From positions 1 to 64,000 of the forward strand of contig JAIRXF010000012.1 of assembly GCA_031268405.1 (NCBI GenBank): a stretch of DNA of 64,000 nucleotides. Reading direction: 5' to 3'. The translations under genes and the position numbers were made by a program. Under the pieces are notes generated by a model. That model made no database searches. It worked only from the letters and a program-made list of their open reading frames with translations, and was not told where the DNA came from. Within the stretch, counting starts at the first letter, position 1, and each line of letters starts with the position of its first letter. The DNA comes from Oscillospiraceae bacterium. GTDB taxonomy: Bacteria > Bacillota > Clostridia > Oscillospirales > Acutalibacteraceae. Below are positions 56,520 to 64,000 of this stretch, piece by piece.

Positions 56520-57464
56520 TTATTTGATTTTAGCTTCTATATTTTCAAAAACCGTTTCGACTAATTTTGCCGAATCTTTTGGAGAATATATAAATCTATT
56601 AATATGATCTTCTTTGTAAAAATAAATAGGAACAGATGGTTTGTAATCATAATTAAAAGTATCAATTATTATCAATTTAATTTTCATTCTTTCTGGTATA
56701 ATATTTTTAATATAAACGCTTGTTTGTTGCCCTTTTTTCACACCTTCTTTTATTTCTGCAAGACCGGCAAGATTTGGTGAAAGCTCAACAAAAGCGCCAT
56801 AATCCTCGACAGATCTAATAATTCCCGCTACTGTTTCTCCTACAGAAAAAAACGATGCATTTTCCTCCCATGTTCCTAAAAGTTCTTTGTGTGTCAGGCT
56901 AATTCTTCCGTTTTCATTGGATTTTACTATCGCTCTTATATCCATATCTATCAAAAATCGTTCTTTTGGATGGTCTATTCTTGAAACGGAAATCGTATCA
57001 ATCGGCAAAAGAGAAATAACTCCACAACCGATATCGGCAAAAACTCCAAACGGCTCAAGATGTGTAATTCTAGCCTTCACAACATCTCCGGAAACAAGAT
57101 TATTTATGTATTCCTTTTTGCAAATAATTTGTGCCGCTTTTCTTGAAAGTATAGCTAAAGGATTGCCTCTTTCATCTTTGGTTAGACTTTGAACTATAAA
57201 ACATACGGGCCTGTTAACTCTAGATATAATAGCAATATCTCGCACCAGACCCTCTTTTATGCCTATAGCACCTTCTTCTCTTGGAATAATTCCCTTGACA
57301 CAACCAAGATCTACAATTAAATTATGGGAACCATCGCATATCGTGGCGCGCGCTTCTAAAATTTTTTTATCGCGACAAGCATCCATTAAACTAGTTATAT
57401 TTTGAATGGCTGCTTTGTTTTCTTTGTTTTCTGTAAGCCATCCCTCTGGATAGAATTCTGTCAT
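56520..57464 (-). CDS. S1 RNA-binding domain protein (ribosomal S1-like)
   Basis: The 314-residue protein carries about three S1/OB folds: residues ~38-105 ('ARATICDGSHNLIVDLGCVK'), ~122-190 ('VVKARITHLEPFGVFADIGC') and ~205-262 ('GETVAGIIRSVEDYGAFVEL'). This matches the short S1-like proteins of Clostridia, which may act in translation or RNA turnover rather than as a full six-repeat S1. ATG 57464 follows GGAGGG. It is preceded by a 357-base gap. Confidence 0.85.
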   Translation of the reverse strand: MTEFYPEGWLTENKENKAAIQNITSLMDACRDKKILEARATICDGSHNLIVDLGCVKGIIPREEGAIGIKEGLVRDIAIISRVNRPVCFIVQSLTKDERGNPLAILSRKAAQIICKKEYINNLVSGDVVKARITHLEPFGVFADIGCGVISLLPIDTISVSRIDHPKERFLIDMDIRAIVKSNENGRISLTHKELLGTWEENASFFSVGETVAGIIRSVEDYGAFVELSPNLAGLAEIKEGVKKGQQTSVYIKNIIPERMKIKLIIIDTFNYDYKPSVPIYFYKEDHINRFIYSPKDSAKLVETVFENIEAKIK

Positions 57465-57821
57465 TTTGGTCCCTCCTGTTTGTGTATAAATATACTTTGA
57501 AATTTAAACTTCTAAAAATCCCCAAAGTTTTAATGGTCGCATGCAAATAACAATGAAAACATTTGCCGTCATAATTAATACGATCATTTAAACTGCGTCA
57601 TAAAACATCTATATGGAGAAAAAAATAAAATATTATAAAAGCCTTATTTTTAAAACAACATTGATATAAAGCTCTGATTGCAAAATAAATAAGCTCAAAG
57701 ATGTTATAATTTTTTTAGAATTAAATCTAAAAACACTGCAACACCTTTGAACTTTTTTAATTAAAAATACCGCAATAAATTGTATGCTTAAAAAATCAAA
57801 TCACCACTGAATAAAATTTGA
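57465..57821. other. Intergenic region between corA and the S1-domain gene
   Basis: AT-rich, no gene seen. It should hold the S1-gene promoter on the minus strand; no well-spaced box pair stands out. Confidence 0.4.
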
Positions 57822-58751
57822 CTATAACATGTTACTTTTTTTAAGTATAAATCCAGCAGCAGTCATAAGAACTCCTGAAATCACAAACGGAAACCACATA
57901 ACATCGCTAAAAGGAATATGAGGTCTCATGTTCATACCATAAAATCCCGATATAACTGTGGGTATAGACATAATTAAAGTAATAGAAGCCAAAACTTTCA
58001 TGACTATGTTCAAATTATTTGAAATTACAGAAGCGAAAGCATCCATTGTGCCTGAAAGAATATTTAAATAAATTCCAGACATTTCTATAGCTTGCTTTAT
58101 TTCTATTAAAACATCTTCTAGGAGTTCTTTGTCTTCTTCGTAAAGTTTTACAATTCTGCCTCTCATTATTTTCTCGAGCGTGCTCTCATTTGATTTTAAA
58201 GATGCAGAAAAATAAACTAATGACTTTTCCACTTCAAGAAGTTGTATAAGCTCTTTATTCTTCATAGATTTACGAAGCTCTAACTCAACTTGGTCGCTCA
58301 TTTTATCTATTTGCTTTAAATTTTGTAGAAATTTCGTAGCCATACGCAACATTATATGTAGAACAAAGTGGGATCTAAGTCCGGTGTATACCCCCCTGAC
58401 GATTCCCCGCGAAATCTCGTCTAAAACTTCATTTTGTTTTAAACAAACGGTAATAACATTTTCACTTGTTAGGATAACTCCAAGTGGCATCGTATTGTAC
58501 CCAACCGCGCCTCGATCTGAATTTTTTACGGGTATATCCATGATTATGAGAGTGTTTTTATGGTCGGAATCAATGTGTGGCGACTCTTCGTCGTCAAGAG
58601 ATGCCCTTAGAAAATCAGAGCTTATACCAAATTTCTCAATCAAAAAATCACTTTCTTCGTTGTTGGGAGATACACAATTAACCCAACAATCAGACTCGTA
58701 ATTCTCTATAAGAGTGATATTTCCATCGATCGTCTTGTAATAAGATATCAA
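57822..58751 (-). CDS. corA: CorA-family divalent cation transporter
   Basis: Pentameric Mg2+ (or Co2+/Ni2+) channel-type transporter. The 309-residue protein has a large cytoplasmic alpha/beta plus long-helix domain and two C-terminal helices, with the selectivity motif in 'SGFYGMNMRPHIPFSD' (GMN) between them. AAGGAG is eight bases before TTG 58751, which was preferred to GTG 58760 because the latter touches the ribosome site. It stands alone after a very long gap. Confidence 0.9.
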   Translation of the reverse strand: MISYYKTIDGNITLIENYESDCWVNCVSPNNEESDFLIEKFGISSDFLRASLDDEESPHIDSDHKNTLIIMDIPVKNSDRGAVGYNTMPLGVILTSENVITVCLKQNEVLDEISRGIVRGVYTGLRSHFVLHIMLRMATKFLQNLKQIDKMSDQVELELRKSMKNKELIQLLEVEKSLVYFSASLKSNESTLEKIMRGRIVKLYEEDKELLEDVLIEIKQAIEMSGIYLNILSGTMDAFASVISNNLNIVMKVLASITLIMSIPTVISGFYGMNMRPHIPFSDVMWFPFVISGVLMTAAGFILKKSNML

Positions 58752-59639
58752 GATTATCACTCCTTACACAGAAAATCTCAAAAATAAACATTACAAAAAA
58801 ACTAAAGTTCATTTTTACCAAAACAAAGCGGCAAGAAACTATTAGACAAAGAATTCTTGCATATTAACAAATAAATAAAGCAACAACAAGCACCGCTCAA
58901 TAGACCATATTTGTTTAAACTACCAAAGAAGATGTTTGGAAAAATTTAAACAACATATTAAACAATAACCCAAAGCAATTAAAAAACATTCTTGCAAAAC
59001 TTAAAACACAAAAATCTCAAGAAAACGACTACACAGCTATGTAATCATTAGATTTAGCACCAAAGGCAAATACATTTAAGGTAAAAAGCTAATTTAATAG
59101 ATTTATGCCACCCCAGTAGAATTTATTATACTGCATTAAAGCGCCAAAGGCAATTTTCTTCGTGTACAAATGAACAGTGCAATGCACAAAAGGGCAAACT
59201 CATGTTTTGCAAATAAAAACGAAACACATTTGCTTTAAACAAATCCATATAGCTCAATACTTCTTTTGATTGATTTTATCGGCAAAGTTTTTAAATTATA
59301 TTTAAGTTTTGAATGAAACAAACACTATAAATCACTCTTTCTTAAATTCACGAGAATATACACTCCTATACTGTATATTTTACCATTATTTGCGCCGCAA
59401 GTCAATGCGAATCGCTCGTTTTATGACATAAAATATAAAAAGTTTTTTAAACCAAATGCCATATACACAAAATTAGAAATTTTCAAATAATCGCAGCAAT
59501 ATCTAAATCTTTGACTGTAATCGACTAATTTTAAAAATGACGCGGCATCTCAATTTTTTAAAATTTTATTTTTATAAAAAAGCTCAGTTATCGTTTATTT
59601 TATGCAAAAATAATATTTGTCTAACTTAATTGTTTGAGG
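58752..59639. other. Long intergenic region upstream of corA
   Basis: No supported gene. It holds one 8-bp inverted repeat, AATATACA/TGTATATT (59355-59362 and 59372-59379), which looks like an operator. Two similar phrases, GCACCAAAGGCAAAT (59057) and GCGCCAAAGGCAATT (59140), also occur. A 40-codon minus-strand frame near 59150-59255 was not accepted. Confidence 0.4.
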
Positions 59640-59836
59640 CGCTAACACTTGCGTTAGTTGGTTACAATTATTTACTACTATAATTGCAAATTGATTTGTT
59701 TGGATATTGTTGATTGTGATTAGGGCGTGTTAATTTCTATTTGAATCATTTGCAGATAAAATCTCGCCTCGCATTCGCGCCATTTTCGCTAAAGGGTTTG
59801 ACTGCCTCGAAACGAAGCAAAATAGAATCCAATAAG
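59640..59836 (+). ncRNA. Candidate structured RNA in a less AT-rich block
   Basis: This block is visibly richer in G and C than its flanks. Possible helices: TAATTGT/ACAATTA around CTAAC/GTTAG (about 59628-59670), GCAAATTGATT with AATCATTTGC (one bulge), and GCCTCG-AAA-CGAAGC with one mismatch (about 59804). It leads directly into a plus-strand terminator. It resembles no RNA family I recognise (not tmRNA, SRP or RNase P). A decayed gene is an alternative. Confidence 0.3.
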
Positions 59837-59876
59837 CCTCTTTTGAAGTTAAAGATTTAATTTCAAAAGAGGTTTT
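59837..59876 (+). terminator. Rho-independent terminator in the corA-yabE gap
   Basis: Perfect 11-bp stem CCTCTTTTGAA/TTCAAAAGAGG with a 14-nt loop, followed by TTTT on the plus strand. No plus-strand protein gene precedes it, which is why a short transcript is suspected. On the minus strand the stem could also end the yabE-like gene. Confidence 0.6.
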
Positions 59877-60039
59877 AATGATAAAAACTGCGTCCTCACA
59901 AAACTTTTTATATTTTATTTCTCTTAAAAATACCCAAATATATAAGCATTTCTGTGGTTTGTTTACAAGGCTAAAAAATAAAATACCGTGTTATTTTAAA
60001 GATTAATCAATTGCAAGTTTCAGATATTCTGGACTCAAA

Positions 60040-61245
60040 TTACCTTAAAACAGTAACTTTTAAACGTCGTGATCCAAATCTTATGCATTGATCTCTTGTG
60101 GGAAAATAAATATCAACCAAAACTCCGTTTTCCCCATTTAAAGCGCCGCCAGTGTCGTTGGCTGTAAAAACTCCCTCAAGACCCTCTATTTTTATAGTGG
60201 ATCCAAGCGGAATAAATTTAGTGTTAACAGCCACGCCTCCTTCTCCAACTTTTGATCCGTTTGCCGTAAATCCCTTGCCTGTGTAAGCCGTAACTCTGCC
60301 CGTAAATGTGTTATTTTCATTGCTAACTACTTCATTGAAAAGAGACTTTGGAGCGATGATATTGCGTTTTTTGGTTCCCTTGGTGATTATTTTATCTATG
60401 GCTTCTTTTGAGATCTTGCTTGAAATTTCAGTTTCATCAGCAAACTGACCATTTACAAATCTTTGCGAATAAGTAATTGTTTTTTCTCCATCTACTCCTT
60501 TGCTGACGGATGTTTCTCCTTCAAACATATCTTCTGATTCTTTCGTGATAGTCTGAAAATCTACTTTTTCAACGCGAACATCATCTTTGAAGTTTACTCT
60601 GTCTATTTTTATTTGCATATCCTCTTTTATTGTGTTGTCAAGAGTAAAATTACACTCATCAAACTCTCCCAATCTTACACCTAAAAAATTAAGCCCATTT
60701 TCTAGCGTTCCTGCGGGCATCGTCACAACTTGAGATACAGATTCGTCAATTAATTCTACAGCAAAAAATCTCTTAATCTTTATCATCATATTATTAGCAG
60801 GTTTACCTTGAAGTGGTGCATTTGTCACGTAGTCATCATTAACAAAAATATCTATTTGATCATTTTTCCCAAACGATATCTTATTATCTTGCAAAACTTC
60901 AGAAATAGATTTTCTGGTTGTAAAAATTTCCTTGTTTTCGTCGTCCACATCTACAATGATTTTTACGGCACGTTCTATAGAAATTGAAACTTCATTTTCA
61001 ACGTCTTTAACAAGAATGCAATCATTTTCACTTGTAGAAATCCCAATTCTAGAAAGCACATTCATCGGCCCTTCTGTGGGAAGCAAAAACGTTTTAACTG
61101 TATTTCCTTCGTCGTTAACGACAACAAGTTTTATAGCATTAGCCGAAAGCGTAGAAGCAAAAAACATAGCACTCATTGATATTAGTGACGTAAACTTCTT
61201 GACCTTTTTTTTAAAATCAAGATCGTATTTACTTATTCTAAACAT
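60040..61245 (-). CDS. YabE-like cell-wall protein with DUF348, G5 and 3D domains
   Basis: Secreted 401-residue protein of the Rpf/YabE family, thought to bind or cleave peptidoglycan. A signal peptide (basic 'FKKKVKKF', hydrophobic core, cut near 'LSANA') is followed by two ubiquitin-like DUF348 units (about 38-95 and 95-150, the second with 'TTRKSISEVLQDNKISF'), a G5 domain ('VEKVDFQTITKESEDMFEGE' and 'GVDGEKTITYSQRFVNG') and a C-terminal 3D barrel ('FTGRVTAYTGKGFTANGSKV', 'FIPLGSTIKIEG', 'FTANDTGGA', 'VLVDIYF') carrying the conserved Asp residues. GGAGG precedes ATG 61245. A good promoter lies about 100 bases upstream. Confidence 0.9.
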   Translation of the reverse strand: MFRISKYDLDFKKKVKKFTSLISMSAMFFASTLSANAIKLVVVNDEGNTVKTFLLPTEGPMNVLSRIGISTSENDCILVKDVENEVSISIERAVKIIVDVDDENKEIFTTRKSISEVLQDNKISFGKNDQIDIFVNDDYVTNAPLQGKPANNMMIKIKRFFAVELIDESVSQVVTMPAGTLENGLNFLGVRLGEFDECNFTLDNTIKEDMQIKIDRVNFKDDVRVEKVDFQTITKESEDMFEGETSVSKGVDGEKTITYSQRFVNGQFADETEISSKISKEAIDKIITKGTKKRNIIAPKSLFNEVVSNENNTFTGRVTAYTGKGFTANGSKVGEGGVAVNTKFIPLGSTIKIEGLEGVFTANDTGGALNGENGVLVDIYFPTRDQCIRFGSRRLKVTVLR

Positions 61246-61342
61246 AAATCCTCCAATTGAATTTTATTTGAATTAATTTCAACTGGGTTAACATTAATTC
61301 TGAAATTTAATCAAAACAAATTAATATTACCCAATAAGTTTC

Positions 61343-61371
61343 ATTTTATTACTTTTATGGTTACAAGTCAA
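61343..61371 (-). promoter_or_regulatory. Predicted sigma-A promoter of the yabE-like gene
   Basis: Minus-strand TTGACT (61366-61371), 17-base spacer, TAAAAT (61343-61348). The remaining gap to the plus-strand ligase gene (61372-61740) is AT-rich with nothing else clear. Confidence 0.6.
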
Positions 61372-61740
61372 ATTTCTGATATATCGGCTAAAGAATACCT
61401 ATCACCGCTAACTTTAAAACAGTTTCTAAACTCTAGTTTATTCATTAATCAATTTTTAATTCAAAACAATGATTACATTTTGATTACATTTTTGTAATAT
61501 TAATGTTAAAAAAATGTTGAAAATAAATGCATTATATCTAAAGCTAAGCAAATAAAATTATTATTAAGTTTTTATGCATAAAATAAGGACTTATTTATTG
61601 GGGGCTTATAAATGATTTTGTGTTAAATTTTTTTTACAAAATTAATCTGCATTATCCTTGTCTAAAATAATTTTTATAAAAATTAAATAAAAAAATATAT
61701 TTTGGAGATAATTAAAACAATAAATTTGGGGGTGATCCAT

Positions 61741-63501
61741 ATGGACAAAAAAACACAAGATGAATTGAGCAAATTTTTTCTGGACAATATGAATGAAAGG
61801 GCAATCGAAAAATTAAAACCGCTAAATAATCTGCGGGAATTTTTGTATCACATAAAAAAACAATTTTCCAATAAAAAAGCTTTCGTGTTTAGAAAAGAGG
61901 AAAAAATTAAATCAATCAAATACGAAGAAATGTGCGATAAAATCTTAAGACTTATGAATTTTTTTCATGAAAAAAATGAAAAAATAGCAATTGTAGCTGA
62001 ACCAAGCGAAGATTGGGTGGAAATTTTTTTATCGATTACTTGTTCATCAAATGTCGCTGTTATAATTCCGTCGGTCGCAAAGCTTAATTCGATTATTGGA
62101 ATACTTCAAATGAGCGGCGCTAAAACCGTAATATATGATTCAAGCAACTCAGGAAACATAGAAAAATGCAAAACAAAACTAGAAAATTTAAAATATCTAT
62201 CGTTGGAAGAATTAATGAAAGAATCAACTACTCTTACAAAAACTGCATCAAAAAATATAACAATTGACCAAAATTCCCCCGCGGCAATTTTCTTCACATC
62301 CGGAACCACTGCGCTCAGCAAGGGAGTTGTGCTGACCCATAAAAACATTATGCTCAATGCGTTTAATGGTATGCTGGGAACACCGCTTCCCGAATTCTGT
62401 CGATGTTTGTTAGCCTTACCTTTATTCCATGTTTTGGGTTTAATACGTAGCATTTTAACTATATTATATCAAGGCGGAGAAATTCACTTTCCCGGAAGCA
62501 TAAAAACCTTTTTTAAAGATTTCTCATGGTCGCATCCGACCGTATTGGTGCTAATACCAGAACAAGTAAGCGCCGTAGCAAATATAATAAAAAACAAGGG
62601 GCTCTTAGCAGTTGGAAATGAACTTAAAACGATTATAACCGGCGGAGCTGCAATGCAGGCAAAATTTAAGCAAATGCTGTTAGATTACAACATTGAACTT
62701 TCACAAGGTTATGGGCTAACCGAATGTCTGTTTGTATGCGCAAATGCCAGCAAAAAAACAAAATTTTCCTCGGTTGGAAAGCCATATCCAGGGAATATGG
62801 TAAAAATAAAAAATGGAGAGATCTTGATTCGCGGAGATAATTTATTTAGTAATTATTTATTTAAAGAAGATACCGAAAAATCGTTCGAAGGACCGTGGTT
62901 CAAAACAGGTGATCTGGGACATTTCGATGAAGATGGATTTCTTTATGTAACCGGAAGAAAAAAATTCTTAATCGTGCTTGCAAATGGTGAAAATATTTCT
63001 CCGGAAAAATTAGAACTTAAAATTCTCGAAAACAGCGACGTAAAAGAAGCCATGGTTTACGAGACTCAAATCGGCTCTGGAACTGGAGTTCTGGGGGTTG
63101 AGGTTTATGCTCCTGAGCTAGAATATTTAAAAATATGTGAAATAATAAACAAAATAAACGATACATTACCATTGGGTGGCAAAATGCGTGTTATAACCAA
63201 GAGAGACATTCCATTTGCCAAAACACCATCCAACAAGATCATAAGAAACGGCTTTCAAAATACAATTTTTACTAAATTAAAAGAAGCATTTGTAAAATCT
63301 CCACTGATAAATGCTGACCCCAATTCCATTGTGATGGATACACGACTTATTGAAGATTTAGAAATGTCATCTGTAGCTTTTGCGGATCTTTTTTGTGAAT
63401 TTGAAGAAAAATTTTCGATAAAAGCCAATTTTGATGAGGTATCCAAGATGTTAACAATTAGAGATGCATACAATTATTTGCAAAAAAACTATAAAGGATA
63501 G
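61741..63501 (+). CDS. Acyl-activating (AMP-forming) enzyme fused to an acyl carrier domain
   Basis: The 586-residue protein is an ANL-family ligase that would activate a carboxylic, probably fatty, acid with ATP. Motifs: P-loop 'FFTSGTTALSKGVVLTHKNI', 'SQGYGLTEC', 'FKTGDLGHFDEDGFLYVTGR', and the catalytic Lys in 'PFAKTPSNKIIR'. The last ~75 residues form an acyl carrier-like domain with 'TRLIEDLEMSSVAFADLFCE', where Ser of 'EMSSV' is the likely phosphopantetheine site. Fusion implies loading onto its own carrier. ATG 61741 follows GGGGGTGAT; a TTG at 61702 was rejected. The partial acetyltransferase downstream has the same type of ribosome site and may belong to the same operon. Confidence 0.85.
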   Translation: MDKKTQDELSKFFLDNMNERAIEKLKPLNNLREFLYHIKKQFSNKKAFVFRKEEKIKSIKYEEMCDKILRLMNFFHEKNEKIAIVAEPSEDWVEIFLSITCSSNVAVIIPSVAKLNSIIGILQMSGAKTVIYDSSNSGNIEKCKTKLENLKYLSLEELMKESTTLTKTASKNITIDQNSPAAIFFTSGTTALSKGVVLTHKNIMLNAFNGMLGTPLPEFCRCLLALPLFHVLGLIRSILTILYQGGEIHFPGSIKTFFKDFSWSHPTVLVLIPEQVSAVANIIKNKGLLAVGNELKTIITGGAAMQAKFKQMLLDYNIELSQGYGLTECLFVCANASKKTKFSSVGKPYPGNMVKIKNGEILIRGDNLFSNYLFKEDTEKSFEGPWFKTGDLGHFDEDGFLYVTGRKKFLIVLANGENISPEKLELKILENSDVKEAMVYETQIGSGTGVLGVEVYAPELEYLKICEIINKINDTLPLGGKMRVITKRDIPFAKTPSNKIIRNGFQNTIFTKLKEAFVKSPLINADPNSIVMDTRLIEDLEMSSVAFADLFCEFEEKFSIKANFDEVSKMLTIRDAYNYLQKNYKG

Positions 63502-63618
63502 ATATGTAATCAAAAAACAAATTAATCTTCAAACATTTAAAACGCTCACAACCGCAATAATTAAAGTAATAAAATTTATCTTAAATGACAAACACCAAGT
63601 GTTTAAGGGGTGATTTTA

Positions 63619-64000
63619 TTGATAAAAAACGTAGAATATCCATATTACAAATTGTATATTTCAAAAAAACTCAACAATGGAGCCCTTGATTACTTTTCCA
63701 AACTGGTTAGATCGTCTCAAGAACGCATATTGGTCCTTTATAATGAACAAAACAAACCCATAGGTTGCGCAATTTTACTACTTAAAGATGGCTCCGACAG
63801 AGTAGAATTAAGCTACATTTTTATAAAAGAAGATAGCAGAAATAAAGGATATGGCAACGATCTTTTTAACGCGTCATTTGATTGGGCTTGCAAATTAAAA
63901 AAAGATCTAACACTTAGAATCCAAGACATCAACTCATGCAAAGAAATCCTTTTGCATATGCTTGAAAAAAGAAATGCGAATCCCATCGATACTTCTTACG
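63619..64000 (+). CDS. GNAT-family N-acetyltransferase (3' end beyond window)
   Basis: The frame opens with TTG 63619 behind AAGGGGTGAT and is still open at the window end (127 codons). Visible GNAT features are the N-terminal strands, 'PIGCAILLLKDG', 'ELSYIFIKEDSRNKGYGNDL' with the acetyl-CoA loop RxxGxG/A-like 'RNKGYGN', and 'FDWACKLKKDLTLRI'. The acceptor is unknown. It lies 117 bases after the acyl-activating enzyme. Only the C-terminus is missing. Confidence 0.75.
   Translation, partial: MIKNVEYPYYKLYISKKLNNGALDYFSKLVRSSQERILVLYNEQNKPIGCAILLLKDGSDRVELSYIFIKEDSRNKGYGNDLFNASFDWACKLKKDLTLRIQDINSCKEILLHMLEKRNANPIDTSY

Noticed and set aside
59125..59260. 40-codon minus-strand frame with several Cys in the corA upstream gap
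   Set aside because: Weak ribosome site and no promoter; length is within chance for this composition, although its Cys and His content was tempting as a metal-binding peptide.

Overview
This window is AT-rich bacterial chromosome from a low-GC Gram-positive lineage (Bacillota, most like Clostridia/Oscillospiraceae). The main signs are infC-rpmI-rplT, MurT/GatD, type III glutamine synthetase, a LytR-CpsA-Psr protein, YabE-like G5/3D and WalJ-like proteins, AddA, and strong AGGAGG-type ribosome sites with many GTG and TTG starts. A V-type (Ntp-type) ATPase replaces an F-type one in what is visible. An organophosphate:phosphate antiporter that would import sugar phosphates, unusually long intergenic spaces, a frameshifted radical SAM gene, a decayed copy of the rplT end and a fresh 115-bp tandem duplication suggest a host-associated, possibly intracellular bacterium with an eroding genome. 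That lifestyle is inference, not proof.

Layout. 1-8.9 kb (minus strand): a truncated Nif11-leader-like membrane protein, Fe-S uracil-DNA glycosylase with PduL, an LCP cell-wall ligase, a ClpE-like unfoldase, PgsA, a beta-propeller-like membrane protein and TruA. 9.1-12.8 kb (plus): AddA and tRNA-Gly(CCC). 12.8-16.35 kb (minus): a candidate RiPP locus with its own promoter, made of two small overlapping ORFs, a radical SAM/SPASM enzyme broken by one base exactly in its GGEP motif, and an ABC exporter. 16.7-23.8 kb: thiamine pyrophosphokinase, a MetC/YnbB-like PLP enzyme and V-ATPase subunits C, F, A and B. 24.6-29.5 kb (minus): a large secreted coiled-coil protein, a decayed rplT fragment, and rplT, rpmI and infC with a probable AUU start. 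29.5-41.2 kb (plus): zapA, dut, mreB, mreC, a second V-ATPase operon (G/H, I, K, E), pheT and a sortase-type surface protein. 41.3-58.8 kb (mostly minus): an ATP-grasp enzyme, a WalJ-like hydrolase, two M42 peptidases, MurD, Dxr, GatD/MurT, tRNA-Arg(ACG), MurB, GlnN, an S1-domain protein and CorA, with a plus-strand sugar-phosphate antiporter between murD and dxr. 58.8-64 kb: a 1.3-kb gap holding a structured, less AT-rich block, then the YabE-like protein, an acyl-activating enzyme fused to an acyl carrier domain, and a partial GNAT acetyltransferase.

Together the genes describe a cell that builds peptidoglycan with amidated stem peptides (MurB, MurD, MurT/GatD, MreBC, LCP, G5/3D protein) and makes isoprenoids by the MEP route (Dxr). 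It probably runs a Na+-coupled V-ATPase: all five side chains or positions that bind Na+ in the Enterococcus hirae rotor subunit are present in the K subunit. The most original material is the RiPP-like locus, the Nif11-type leader joined to a transmembrane segment, and the secreted surface and coiled-coil proteins.
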